DNA of 64,000 bases from Schistocephalus solidus. Taxonomy: Eukaryota; Platyhelminthes; Cestoda; Diphyllobothriidea; Diphyllobothriidae. Where the stretch lies: positions 1 through 64,000 of the forward strand of contig WEDG01001404.1 of assembly GCA_017591395.1 (NCBI GenBank), written 5' to 3'. The first letter of the stretch is position 1, and every line of letters starts with the position of its first letter. This document shows positions 1 through 11,811 of this stretch, one piece after another. Both the position numbers and the translations under genes were made by a program. The notes beneath the pieces were generated by a model. That model had not been told where the DNA came from. It made no database searches and saw only the letters and a program-made list of their open reading frames with translations.

Positions 1-276
1 GCCCATTTTTTCCCATCGTCGAGCGAAAAGCAAAACACTATACTGGAAATGCATACGTATGTAAAACGGGTTATGTCTATTCTCAGTGCAGTCAAGGAGT
101 TGTGGAGGCAAGTCTAGTTACGGGTTCATGCCATGAATTGCACATTTCTCCCATCGTCGAGCGAAAAGCAAAACACTGTACTCGAAATGCATACGTATTT
201 AGAACGGGTTATGTCTATTCTCAGTGCAGTCAAGGAGTTGTGGATGCACGTCTAGTTATGGGTTCATGCCATGATA
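1..276. repeat. 138-bp tandem repeat, cut by window edge
   Basis: The block starting CCCATCGTCGAGCG at 12 recurs at 150, a period of 138 bases. Both copies share the stretch through GCATACGTAT, GGTTATGTCTATTCTCAGTG and GTTCATGCCATGA with few differences. Similarity ends near 276. The first copy starts at the window edge, so the array probably continues to the left. The open frame at 102-560 crosses the repeat boundary and has no recognisable domain. Confidence 0.85.
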
Positions 277-3200
277 TCAATCGATCTGACGGTACCTATA
301 TTGGCAGTTTAGTAATATCAGTTAAGAGGACGAGAGAGAGAGAGAAAATTATGCGTTATTATGGATTTAAGATCCCAAAATTGCCCGCCCCCCTGAACAG
401 ACTATGGAGAGTAAGTGGGTTTTTATTGAAACTTCAAAACCACTACGTGGTTAGTTTCTTTATTTCGGTCTCTTTGCACGAAAGCTGTCGTGTCCCAGAT
501 GGTAATACGGAACGTATTCTGGCATGCTGCAAGATATACGTCAGAAGCTACGGTGCATAGGGTGGAGAGACTTTGCTGCAATTAACTCAGAGTGAAGAGG
601 ATGGACAGGATCATCTGGGGAGACTCATTTTTGAAAGTCAAAATACTAAATCCTAATCGATATTTTTGTATGCGTGGGTCAACAGGTGTGAATACTGCCT
701 CCACAGATGTGGCACTGATACTCTGTTAAGGGAGTTGGATTGAAAAAAAGTTGTTTTTAATTGAAATTCAAGGCATTAACGAGTAAGAGCGACGTTTTCT
801 ACCGTGCACCAATTTTGCAAAAGCGAAAACACTGTAGAATGACCAAGGCCGTAAACATGTTCTCTTTTGCCTCACCAAAGTGAGGCACCATCTAGCAATA
901 ACTTACCACGAGCAGCATCACGCAGGTGACATGCGATGCAGAAGATATATGAAGGGGGAGACGTTGCCTGTAAGCACTGGCAAAGTCACCTTCACCGCGA
1001 GGGGTCTTTTCTGTCAAAAAGGTCTGTAACCGTTTAATCTCTGACATTCTCGCAAAGTTGGTGCACATTGCTCCGGGTGTGCATGGAGCTGGCAGTAGTT
1101 TAGTTACCAAATTCAAAAAATTTGAGACCGGTGTTAGGAGCGTTATACGTGTTGAAAATATCTCCCACGAAATAAACTAGCAGACTCACAATAAATTTGG
1201 ATGGACAGTTCAAAAGGTCTTTCCAGCAAACAGCCCAATCATGTGGTGTATTCATCAAAGTGTACTTCAGAATAGAGACCGCGCGTTTTCAGGGGTACGG
1301 AATCTGGACTCAGCTTCTGATGAGGTTCTAGGGACCGCAAACGGCGCTCTAGTTAATAGAACTGGTGCACTGCCTGGAGTTATTACCGCCACTTGCATTA
1401 TCTATGCAGGGACCGTCAAACGAGACTGCGCTGGTACTGAATAGATGGTTAGGAGTTGAACAGAAAACTTCCAACTTCACGTGTAGTCTTTTCTGACTTA
1501 TTTATTGTCATCAGATCATGGTAGCGCAAACCATGGTGTTGCCTAGTTACGATTGGACCACATTCGCCTGGCCTTACCGAACTATGAGACAGGAAGAAGA
1601 TAAAATTACATGCAACGAAACATGCTCTTGACAGTGCTCAATAGGTATAAGAGTCAAACATTGTTACGATGATAGATCTAATGCCAACCGACCCTCCCCC
1701 TCCCCACCCTAATATTGCGGTCTCAAGAAGGATGAATGCTATAAAAAAGTAGTTGCCTGGTGAGAATCTAAAGCTAACAAATGTTCACAGAGCCGTACTA
1801 CGGTATCAGGTGGAAGATGAAAGAGGTAAGGAATGGCTACTTTCTTCCCTGTTCGCATCGATGGTGTAAAAAGGCGCTGGAGCGGAATATCTTGCGATGG
1901 TCTATACTTAGCTGATCAAGGTGAGAAAAGTTAGGATTGCAGTTCATTTCTGATGAAACACCGCAAAGCAGGTTGGAAAGATTATGCACATATTAAGACC
2001 GACATCATTTATGTGTTAAGCCTTGTAGACCATAAAATACATGTGTGTACGCTCAAGGATATACTTATAATTTATTTATGACAGAGAAATGGTAGAAAGT
2101 ATGTTATGTATAATCCGACACTTCTCTTCTTAACTACGAAATGACTGGAGAGGGGCCCATTCGTAAGTACATTCGTAAATTTTTAAATTTCCTTGATGGG
2201 ACTCATTTGAATTCTTTCGGCAGACAACATAACTATCAAATTAGCAAAACCTACTACTTCAACTTCATTAGGTTGAATTCGGTAAGTACACCCCACAGCG
2301 ATGCTCAACAGTCCAACGTGTAGTTCTGTCCCTCAGATTGTGCCAGCGGAATAAATATAGCCAAGTTCCTTGTAGATAGACTCTATGAAAATATAAATTC
2401 AGTCAGAGGTTCCTAGGCCAGTGAAAATGCGTTGGTTCGGCAACCGGTCGACTTGTCAAAAGCCATTAACGCATCTTGGTACGAAGAGGTCATAACGGTC
2501 TGATAAAGGCAAATGACAGCGAAAAAATCATCCATTCAGCTATTCGTCCATTATGTCGGTAACGGTAGGGTAGGTACAGCACCAAGAAAACCAGAAACCC
2601 CAGGTTTGTGTATTACGTACCGGTGGTACTGTCGCCAAAGCACAACCATATAGAAAAGGGATCATAAACGAGAACCATGCAAAGGAAAGTTTAAGGAAGA
2701 TTTGTTAATTCTTTTCCATCCATAAAGTCACTTGTAGACAACAGCCAAATATGTTTTATGCCTATTAAACTCGAAGAAAGACTAACTGAAATGCACGTCA
2801 AAAATACAATAGAACCACAGAGCATGCGTTGTGTGGTTAGCACGTGCAGGCTGGAAACCCGATGGTGAACCCGTCTGACCAAAGGACTCACCAGTGCGTA
2901 ATTGCCGTTAAATAAAGAACACCCTTTGATGGTGTAATGAAATGATTCGATGTAAGCTGGTATATCCAGTTCCAATAGCAAAGAGGCTGATTAAAGCACT
3001 AAGGACTCCGTGCTATATTTTTTGCACATCTGATATTACTCGCTGTAACGTCTCACCAGTAAAACACCTAGGCTCACCGGTCCCGTATTACACAAGCCTA
3101 TGGTTCCTGGTTTCTTTGGTGCTTTGCACACCCTATCGTTACCATTATGTCGTACGATTATCAAGTGATTGCTGACTTTGGCCTCCTAAATTGGCTGCGT

Positions 3201-6200
3201 GGATACTGCGCTAGAGCAAACGGGGCTACATCGACATACGGCAAGCGTTTGTTGGGTTACCGCTGCTCCAAGAGTACCCTTAACTACTACCGCGCAGGTA
3301 TTTTGTACGGCAAGGACAGAGACTCACGACATTATCGGTCATTGTACCTACTCTTACCTAGTATTCTGGCTAGTTAGTGCTCTCGGTAAGGTAAATATTT
3401 AAGTATGAGTTTACTACTGACTGTCTGTTGGTAGTGTGGGAATATAAGGTGGTTATTCCACTGTATCTGGTGGATTTCAGCTCAAATATGCATACCATCT
3501 TTCGAACCGAACCCAAGAAGGTTTGTTTCGAAGAATTTACTCCAAGTTGAAGCATTAATTTCCTCGATATTTGACAAGGCAGAATCTTATCTCTAGCTAA
3601 ATCTTATATATTGTTATCCTTACCCGAGGTTTCCAGGCGCCCTAGGTTTAAATATTGCTCACCATGACCTTCAGTGTATTAGACTGTATTGCAGTGATTG
3701 GAACCTATTAAGTGATAATATAACTGGAATTTAATCCTAGTGTGCATCATAAAATACTATATGGATAGCATGAAATGTTGATGCTGCAAATTTGTAGAGA
3801 TTTGATGATCAAACCTGACGAAAATCAAAGATAATAGCCCTTTAGTAAGCGGATATTCAAACAACTATCTGTCCTATGAAAGGTTTTATGACAAAATGCC
3901 CAGCTACCAGTGGCGTGCTTCGAGTTCCCGTCATCAAGCCCTACAAAACCAGCACATTGCATCTAGGCTAGTGGATGATGCCTTACCCGCCACATATTTT
4001 TATACTACTGTCTGCCTAATGACAGCTCGCGAATATTACGCGTCCATTCCGCATTAGCTGATGGATTTCAGTTCAAATATTCATAACAAATTAAAGACTC
4101 AACCTCAATGATTAAAGTACGAAGGATTAAATCTAATTTTTAGCATTAATTTGCTTGAAAATTAAACAAAACTGTAATCGGGGCCCAAAACTGTTGATGG
4201 AGAATCGAAAAGATACTCGTACGAGGTGGCTATTCTGTACGGAAGCCTGGTGATAGTTGGAGCCCTCAAAGGGTGGCCGGCCTGGTCCCGAGTTCGCGTC
4301 CTTTCATCTCAGTGGAAAATGCTGAGTGTCATGTGAAGATCAAACACCGCCCGTTTGGTAGATTGATCGATTGATTGTGTAGCTTTTGGATACCTGTAAG
4401 GGATTTTTCTCGAGACTGAATTTGTGCATATTCCATCCGCTTGAAAACCACGATTTCTAGCATGTATTCACATTGACTAAGGTCTTGCATGCTCTTTTGG
4501 CTCACAGACCTGTGTGTTTCCGTCTTGATCAGATAAAAGAGGGCATCCTTTACATCAAGAACTTTCGTGCAACAGCTCTGCTGCATCACATGATCTACCG
4601 CATGTAATAGCCCGCCTCTGAAAAGCATCTTCCCCGTCTATGTTGCATGAGGATATGGGGTTGAATGAACCAGAGTGCTCGTGTGGTAGTCCATGAAAAG
4701 GTTTAGTTGGAATCTGATATCGGTAAACTTTGATTTCCCGGACAGAGGACCTTGGAGGGTCATCGAGTGCAAATAAGTTCGCGTTCGCCGCAGTCGGTGA
4801 AAATTTGCAGGAAACCCGGAGAGTCGCCCAAGGTCACCTAGAAATTTGACCAATTTTTATCGATGTCGGTAGTACTAGGCTATCTAATGTTGTTGAACTA
4901 ATTGGACGTTGCAGTCAGATAGCCTGAAATGTATAGTAAGCCTATCATTGCTCCGCCATATCATTAGTCTTGGATAGCACTAAAGAGGAATGAATGTCGT
5001 CGGGCCATCATAGTTCTAAACTTTATTTTAAAAATACTCCTGAAAATCTAGTAATTGGGGATGTGGATCCAGAAGATTAACAGGCAGATAATTATTTAAG
5101 ACAATGGGGAATTGTACTGGTAAAAGTAGACGGATTCTCTCGAGGGTTCTTTTTATCCCTACGATCACTTCACTTCACTCTGGATGATAAGGAGTAATTT
5201 TAATTTTATGGATTTTGAGTAAACATTTCAGTGCAGCTAAGAGGTTAAAGTGGTTCCCAATCGGACTGTATTCCATTGAGCGCCCATTCAGGCTACTTCA
5301 CTGGTAAATGATAGCCTCTGATCTGCTCTACGCGTCATACTTGTCGGTACACCAGTGCGCTACATGCAAGTATGCACGCGGGAATATTGAAACACTTGGA
5401 GTTGACTGCGGTCAATGGAAAAAAGAAAATGCCCTCTGCATATATCAACAAACTTTTGGGGAAGTAGGATGGAGACAGCACCTCGCGATGCATGGTGCTA
5501 TACCACCACTGGAGTTCATTCAACTACCTGCTGTCAACAGCAATAATCTGCTCACAGTCCAGGAGCAGATGGAGGAGAATGACCGCGATGAGCCTATTAC
5601 TGGCATCTTCATGTATGATAAATTTGTCAATATCTGGAAGGGAAGATGAAAGTGTGTAGGGGAGAGGGAAGGCCAAAACTTGTGTAAGTTTGTCGGATTA
5701 TGTATTATATTCCTTATTCTAGCGAACATTAAAACGACCTCTCCGTAGTATACCGAATAGCCAAGGATAGTACTAACTTCCCGATCCGTCCTGGGTGAAT
5801 ACCACTCTCCTAAACGAAAAATCTTGTTTAGTTTAATTGCTTATCACAAGCATTTCGCCTTCCTCGTCATATGACCAGATTCATGTACTTGTAACCAAAA
5901 CGTCTGAAAATGCACATTGTGCTCCTCAGTGAACTCCCGTTAATTTAAATGCATTTAGTCCAAAAACAGTTAACATAATGTTTTTGATGAAGAATGAGCA
6001 TCGTTAGTACGCTTGTGTATTGGGCATTTGTCGCCTAAAGGGGTAGAGTTCCTTCAAGCAAACAATTTTCACGTCTTATTTCTCCCTTTCATACTCGATG
6101 CCTGGCATCAAGATCGCTGTGGTCATGGTTTCTCCATGGCTTCAAGTGCAGCAACATCAACTGCATTTAAAAAGTATATAATTCATGTGCGTTAAAATAA

Positions 6201-8497
6201 ATGAAATTATGATTTGCGCAGACGGTTTTAAGCACGCCTTCTGGGTAATCAACGGCTTAACTGTTCACAAGGCATTATGCTGCAATATTCAACATGTTGG
6301 CAAACCAATCACTTGAATTTAAACAACACCCTTACGATTGATACTTCGATTGTTCGTTAAAACGTTTTGATTCTGTCTAATGGAGGTGCCGCTCATCGGA
6401 GCAAAGTTTTTTTAATGTTTTTTTTAATAAGATAGCAGGAAGGTGCCAGTTGGTAAGATAATTCTTCGACCGACTGGCCGGGTTCAAATTTTTAAACGCA
6501 AAGTTAAGTTTATGCTTTCTATTGTGTGAGGTTGATCGGTCTTCTATAAATGGTTGTTTTTCATACATCCTTCGTTCTAGCGAGCTATTTTTTCTAATTA
6601 GAACATACCACGTGAAATACGATCAGTTTCAAAATTTAAATGAGTTGGGTTACATTCCGTCAATTTTTATTGAACGATCATCCATACTGGCAGGACGGGA
6701 GCCAAATCAATCGGAGTATATTAATGCAGGACTGAAGTTCTCACAAACAGTCGGAACCCAACATGGTTTTGGCCTGTAAAATTAAATGTCTCATAAAATG
6801 CTGTGGAACTGTGATAAGATGATCGTGAAGCGCCAGCTGGTAGGTCATTTTTGCTTTCGGTCCACTGGCGTCTTGACCACGATTTAAGGTTTCATTTTAG
6901 AACTAGAGAACTGAAGGCGTGTCAAGACTCCCAGTTTCCACGACATGCAAGTTCCCCATTTACATATATTCATCAATACCACATTCGCCAGGTAACAGGC
7001 TAGTCCCGTACTTCGGCCATTGACCAGGTGGCAAATAGTTTACGTGACCAATAGACAGGAGGGAAATGGCTAGAAATTGAGGACACTTCTTGAATTGGCA
7101 ACGTAGTAGTTATTTAACCCTGTGAGAGTTAGTGCACTGAAACATGATGGTATCCACCTCTGTGGGGGTCGACGACTCACAGAGCATTAAGGTGCCAAAT
7201 AATTACGAAATGCCTAGACCGTTATCACACACACGTGAAATTGAAGAGGCTAATCAGCATACTGAGGCAATAGGTGTGTGTTCAAGCCAAAGCGGCAATT
7301 CAGTGCTACAAAAATGATTTGCCGAGCATTTCGATTGTGCAACTTCTAGGCACTCCTGTCATATATCCATCCCACGCGCAAGATGAACAACAGAAGAGTT
7401 ATAGATCTTACTGTCAAACTAGCCAAGCGTGTATCTAAGGGTGACGGTTGGAATGGTGAAAAGGCTAAGTTCGATGCGTCGGCGGGACAAGTCGTCGAAC
7501 ACAGCGCAAGGGCAACCCTGAGGGGAATGGTAGTGAAACTTTCCATTTTACTGCGGTAAACGATCAAGTTTTGCTTAGTTACGAGCTCATCTTTCTTGAA
7601 TTTGATTTTAATATCTTAGACCAGTTGTCGCGCCGAGAGATCAAACAGTTCGCCTGGCTTGTATTATTGGGGTTTACGCCATTTGTCCTTGTTTCGGAAT
7701 ACTAAAACACCACTTGCAGGTCCCATTCGCAATTTCTAAAATAGGCTCCGTTACTGTGAAAAGCCCAGTCCTGCATTCAGTTACTCCGATTGATTCGGCG
7801 CACCTTCTGCCCGTATTGGTAGTCAATCGGTAAATATTAATGGAATGTAACCTAACTCACTTTTATGTACACAACTCTTACTAACAAGCTAAGAATCAAA
7901 ACAAAGCCATCTTTATAGTGACTTGCGACATTTTTAAATTTATTTCAAAGTATTGCATGGAAGGTTGTTGTTCAGCATCAAACGGTCGGCTTGCCAACAT
8001 GTTGAAGAGTACCGTATAATGCCTCGTACACTTTGAAGCCTTGGGTAAATTGAAAAGGTTGCTTGAAATCTACTGCGCAACTCATGCTTTAATTTATTTG
8101 AAATATGTATTCCTGAAAATGGAGATGAAGTCGTTTCGGTGGAAGCCATGAACAGACTATAACCACTGCAACCTTGAATCCAGGCTCAGAGTATGCAGAG
8201 GAGAAAATAAGATGAGGAGAAAATAAGATGACACGCATTAAAGTTCACGAGAGCTAACTGAGGAGCACAGTGTTCACTTTCAGGAACTTCGGTTACGTCT
8301 GAATGAATCTAGTCATTCGAATCCTTCTTCTCTCTATGATGATGTGTTCAAGCGAGGATCCGAGAAGCCAGATCAGGGGTTAAATCTTCTCCTTTTGAAT
8401 TAACCATTTGATCAGCCCTCATGGGGTGCGCAGTGGAGGTACCACTTTTGAGAATCACTCCCTAGCTGTACTAACCTGGTTACTCCAAAGCCAAAAG
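277..8497. other. Long stretch with no supported gene
   Basis: I see no conserved protein, splice-linked exon series or RNA gene here. Open frames are short and of random composition. The longest is 5308-5649 (+), 113 codons, with no motif I recognise. Possible tRNA-derived SINE remnants lie near 4,225-4,320 (CCCGAGTTCGCGTCC resembles a B box) and 6,440-6,500. A 16-base unit, GAGGAGAAAATAAGAT, is duplicated in tandem near 8,199-8,231. Confidence 0.6.
6440..6500 (+). repeat. Possible tRNA-derived SINE remnant
   Basis: GTGCCAGTTGGTAAG resembles a pol III A box and CGGGTTCAAATT a B box about 30 bases later. A diverged relative with CCAGCTGGTAGG lies near 6,830. No acceptor stem closes, so this is not a functional tRNA. 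Weak call. Confidence 0.3.
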
Positions 8498-8653
8498 ATG
8501 AAGACTATTCATTATCATCCAGAAGGGAATAAATTGATCGAGGGCTCGAAAAGGAAGCTCAAGAGAATTCGCCTACATTCTGGCCTCATGCGGTCTATCT
8601 TTTGCCTTGAAATTGACTGTTTCGCCTGAATAAAGGCGAATGTTTGCATTTCC
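8498..8653 (+). repeat. Direct repeat, copy 1 (partner 9,617-9,775)
   Basis: This roughly 156-base segment recurs 1.12 kb downstream in the same orientation. Shared landmarks are AAAAGGAAGCT, GAGAATTCGCCTAC, TCTGGCCTCATGCGG and a final AATGTTTGCATTCC-like block. The two copies flank the TTAGGG-like tract, as the ends of a composite repeat unit would. Confidence 0.75.
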
Positions 8654-8854
8654 GGTTTGTGCGAGGATTTCGGCCTCACAAGGAGTTATAACTGCATTAC
8701 CTGCGAGCTGCTCGAGTCATGGTTCCCAGGCCTACAGTACTTTAACAAGCGCAATGAACTCCTGTTGCCATATTCTGTGCTGACCCATCGCCTGAACGCG
8801 AGAGCTCCTCTGCATATGATTGCGTAGCGCACCTTTTGCATCCATCGCCCTTAT

Positions 8855-8912
8855 CTGCTACTGGCTCTGATGAAGGGTTCGAGTAAGAACCCGAAACTGT
8901 TAGGATGCCTTC
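8855..8912 (+). ncRNA. Hammerhead-ribozyme-like motif
   Basis: The conserved core CTGATGA is at 8,867-8,873. It is followed by a perfect 6-bp stem II (GGGTTC 8,875-8,880 with GAACCC 8,887-8,892) and the second core block GAAAC at 8,893-8,897. This is the best-preserved core in the window. Helix I is poorly supported: only about two pairs form around the expected GTT cleavage triplet. It resembles the motifs at PLE ends near 34-45 kb, so it is probably a PLE-terminus remnant. Confidence 0.45.
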
Positions 8913-8999
8913 TATGACCGCCTAAGCAGGACGCGGGAAAAGGATACGCCTGCAGTACATGTGGCTTTGCGCTATATTCCAAAGAAATTATGTTAAGGA

Positions 9000-9480
9000 G
9001 TAATGTGAGGGTTAGGGGTAAGCTTGGGGTAGGTTTAATTTTGAGGTCAAGGTCAGAGTTGGGTTAGGGTCGTGATTAGTATCAGTATCAGCATATTAGA
9101 GGGAGATGTAGGTGAGTCACCTTTAAATTCCCTATTTGTACATGCGAGTTGTGGTATCAAACAAATCGATATGTTGGCGAGGTCAACACAGTGGAAAATA
9201 GTTGAAAAAGAGCAGACAGTGAAAAAAAACTCCCGGTGATATTTAGGAGAAAAAACTGTCGCTCTTGGGAGGGGGTCCAACGGGGGGCATTGCGGAGGTC
9301 ACATGAATCAGCCAGATTCTCCCTTGCTGATTGCAGAGTCCGTTGAGGGATTTCAAAGGATTAAGGTTATTTTCGTGTTAACCGGAGGGTTAAGGGTTAG
9401 GGTAGGGCTAGGAATAATATTTAGGTGACAGTTGAGTCATATGTTAGGATTAGGGTTAGCATTAAGACATGATTATATTT
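9000..9480 (+). repeat. Degenerate TTAGGG-like tract
   Basis: Imperfect GGTTAGGG, GGGTTAGGGT, TTAGGATTAGGG and TTAGGGTAGGG units are scattered across 9,006-9,070 and 9,385-9,465. They are interrupted by unique sequence, so this is not a telomeric array. Related degenerate tracts occur inside the repeats at 49.4-49.6 kb, 54.17-54.36 kb and 55.2-55.36 kb. Confidence 0.6.
9210..9264 (-). ncRNA. Hairpin with U-rich internal loop (copy 3)
   Basis: On the minus strand, outer strands GAGCGACAG and CTGTCTGCTC form 9 pairs with one bulged T. An internal loop of T6 opposite T8CA follows, then an upper stem CTCC/GGAG. This is the layout of the hairpins in the CR1 3' ends at 18.94 and 26.08 kb, with different paired bases, so the pairing is conserved rather than the sequence. 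No LINE coding sequence is recognised next to it. Confidence 0.6.
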
Positions 9481-9616
9481 AACCTTCCCGAAATTTAACT
9501 TAAGCTCAAATATTTTAAGCGGGCAAGATGGTTCCTATTCCCGTGTCCTGTTTAAGTGGCCATAAAAGGCATTCCTACCCATTAAACTTCTTGTTCCAGC
9601 GATCGCATTCCTCCCT

Positions 9617-9775
9617 CTGAAGATTAAGATTATCCATTACCATCCGGAGGGGAAAAAGTGATTGCATTCACGAAAAGGAAGCTAAAGAGAATTCGCCTAC
9701 TTTCTGGCCTCATGCGGCCTACCTTGGCCTCAAAATCGACTGTTTTGCCTGTATAAAGTTGAATGTTCGCATTCC
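9617..9775 (+). repeat. Direct repeat, copy 2 (partner 8,498-8,653)
   Basis: Same block order as copy 1, including AAAAGGAAGCTAAAGAG, AATTCGCCTAC and CTGGCCTCATGCGGCC, with scattered substitutions. It lies on the far side of the TTAGGG-like tract. Confidence 0.75.
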
Positions 9776-10019
9776 ATGGGGTGTGCATAAGTAAAGACGA
9801 AGAATGTTGTTCGCTCGCCGGAATCTGGATTTATTCCTCCGACTTTTTGGACTCCTACTGGAGTCCACCGTCAAGGATAAAAGCGGCAACAAAAAACAAG
9901 CAACATTTATAGGAATGGGGGCCAAATTAACACTACTGAGGCCAATCGGGAGAGAATTTCGCAGGCTTCCATTAAAATGGTCTTCTCTTACCACGAACAT
10001 GCGCAGAGCACCACCTTAC

Positions 10020-11190
10020 CCTGAAAAAAACATCTCCTTCTGACTCCCGATGCGGAAGAAAGCGACCTGGGTGCACGCCCGTTTGAGGCACTGGTACCTG
10101 CTTGATAACGTCCTCGTCCGGAGGCGAAACCAACAGGATGTGCTGATAATAAAGACGATCCCAAGTACCAAAGGATGGACTGATCATCGCCTCGTCCTCT
10201 CCAAGATGAGGCTTCGTCTACAGCCACGCAAAGGACCTCAAGGTAAGTGACCACCTGGTGATTTGAATACTGTTTTGTTAAATCTGCTACTCACCATCTT
10301 CATTTTAGCAACTTACTGGCCAACCGGCTAGTCAGCCTTCCTGTCGCTGACCAGGATGTCTCGGTGGAGAACCAATGGTGCCAACGGAGGAACACCGTCC
10401 AATCAACTGCCCTGGATGTCCGCAGCCGCGCACGTCATCAATATCTGAGCTGACAACGACGCAGTCATCAATGCTCTGCTCGTTGAGAAGAACCGGTTGC
10501 ACAAGCCCACATTGACTGCCATACTGATGCAAACAATACAGCCGTCTACCAAAGTTGCCGCCTTGTGCAGCAGCGGCTGAGGGAAATGCAGGATGCCTGG
10601 ATGGCGCGCAAGGCTGAGGAGATCCAAGGATACGCGGACAGCAAACAAATGGAAGAACTTTTTTGCTGCCATCAAGGCTTTCTATGGTCCCCTCTTCAGA
10701 AGAACCGCTCCTCTTCTCAGTGCTGATGGAATTGCTCTGCTCACTGAGAAGACGCGAATCCTGAAGCGCTGGGCCGAGCACTTCAAAAGCGTTTTCAATC
10801 GGTCCTCCACCATTTCCGACGCCGCCATCGACTGACGGTCTCAAGTGGAAACCAATGCTGACCTCGATGTCCTGCATTCTCTTAAAGTAACCTTTAGGGC
10901 CGTGTAGCATCTCACCAGTGGGAAAACACCCGGATCAGACGCGATCCCTGCAGGATCTCGAACACAGACGTGTTAGAACGAATAGGACTCCTCCGCATCT
11001 ACACCCGGCTGAGACAACTACAACTGCGCTGGAGCAGCCACCTCGTGCGGATGGATGACGCGCAAATACCCAAACAACACTTCTATGGAGATGTCACCAC
11101 GGGTTCTTGGAGAGCAATGACTCTAAGATTGAACCTTTGGGAAAAGCACTTAGAAAAGGGGCAGGGGTTGACTGTGCGACATTGATGCAC
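10020..11190 (+). mobile_element. RTE-like LINE fragment lacking its RT core
   Basis: Plus-strand translation gives, in order, the C-terminal part of an apurinic-type endonuclease (LDNVLVRRRNQQDVL, GWTDHRLVLSKMRLRL at 10,050-10,250), the linker before the RT (KWKNFFAAIKAFYGP, ALLTEKTRILKRWAEHF at 10,593-10,835) and the first RT block (GKTPGSDAIPAG near 10,935). From about 10,950 it jumps to the far C-terminal region (VLERIGLLRIYTRLRQLQLR, FYGDVTTGSW at 10,965-11,110). The fingers, palm and catalytic Asp box are missing. Frameshifts and stops show the rest is dead. It is the same family as the element at 41.4-43.66 kb, where the middle part survives. Confidence 0.85.
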
Positions 11191-11224
11191 ATGGTCTGCG
11201 ATTTCTCTGAAAGGAAAGCTGCTT

Positions 11225-11811
11225 TCAGATCAGTAGCTTTCCTTTGATACCAATTTCATATAATTTGTAAATAAGGTGTCTGTGCGGGATTCTGTCGAAC
11301 GCCTTCTTGAAATCAGTGTAGAGGACGTCAACCCTATCATTTTCGTCCAGTGCGTGAGTGCACTGCTCGGTTGAGAGCAATAAATTTGACAGAGAAGAGT
11401 GCATCTGTTTGAATTTCATTGTCTTTTGAGTATAGATTCCCTTATTTACAGCAAATACAGGTTGTGCTGACAGGCCGATAATTTTTGTCATTCGATTGAG
11501 CCCTTCCCTTGTAAATAAGGTAGATATTTGCTGCCTTCCATTTGGATGGCATTCTCACTGATTAAAATGACGAAGGGAATAGATGCGCTAGTGGCTTGGA
11601 GCGTTCATTCATAAATTCTGTCAAGAACTTGGCTGGCATATTGTCCGGACCCAATTGTTTTTGCTTCTTTGAGATACCGCGACTCTCTTTCCACGAAAGA
11701 TGGCGGAAAGAGAAACGAATCAAGCACTGAGCCGGCGTTTAAAACAGTAATGTACACACTGTGAAACTGAAGCTCAGTTTCTCTAGTGAATATCGAGGCA
11801 AAAAAACACAT
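11225..11811 (-). mobile_element. LINE reverse transcriptase N-terminal fragment
   Basis: The minus strand encodes a pre-RT linker (FFASIFTRETELQFHS, 11,811-11,605), then SKWKAANIYLIYKG and KNYRPVS, then DENDRVDVLYTDFKKAFDR with IPHRHLIYKLYEIGIKG (11,491-11,225). That covers the RT from its start to motif A, whose Asp is in VLYTDF. It is broken by stops and frameshifts and ends at the RTE copy. It belongs to a CR1-like clade and is distinct from the CR1 copies further right. Confidence 0.75.

Noticed and set aside
5308..5649. 113-codon plus-strand ORF as a host exon
   Set aside because: No recognised motif, no clear splice context and no partner exons nearby. An overlapping minus frame is also open.
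9000..9480. True telomere or chromosome end
   Set aside because: Units are irregular and separated by unique sequence, and normal retroelement-rich DNA continues on both sides.
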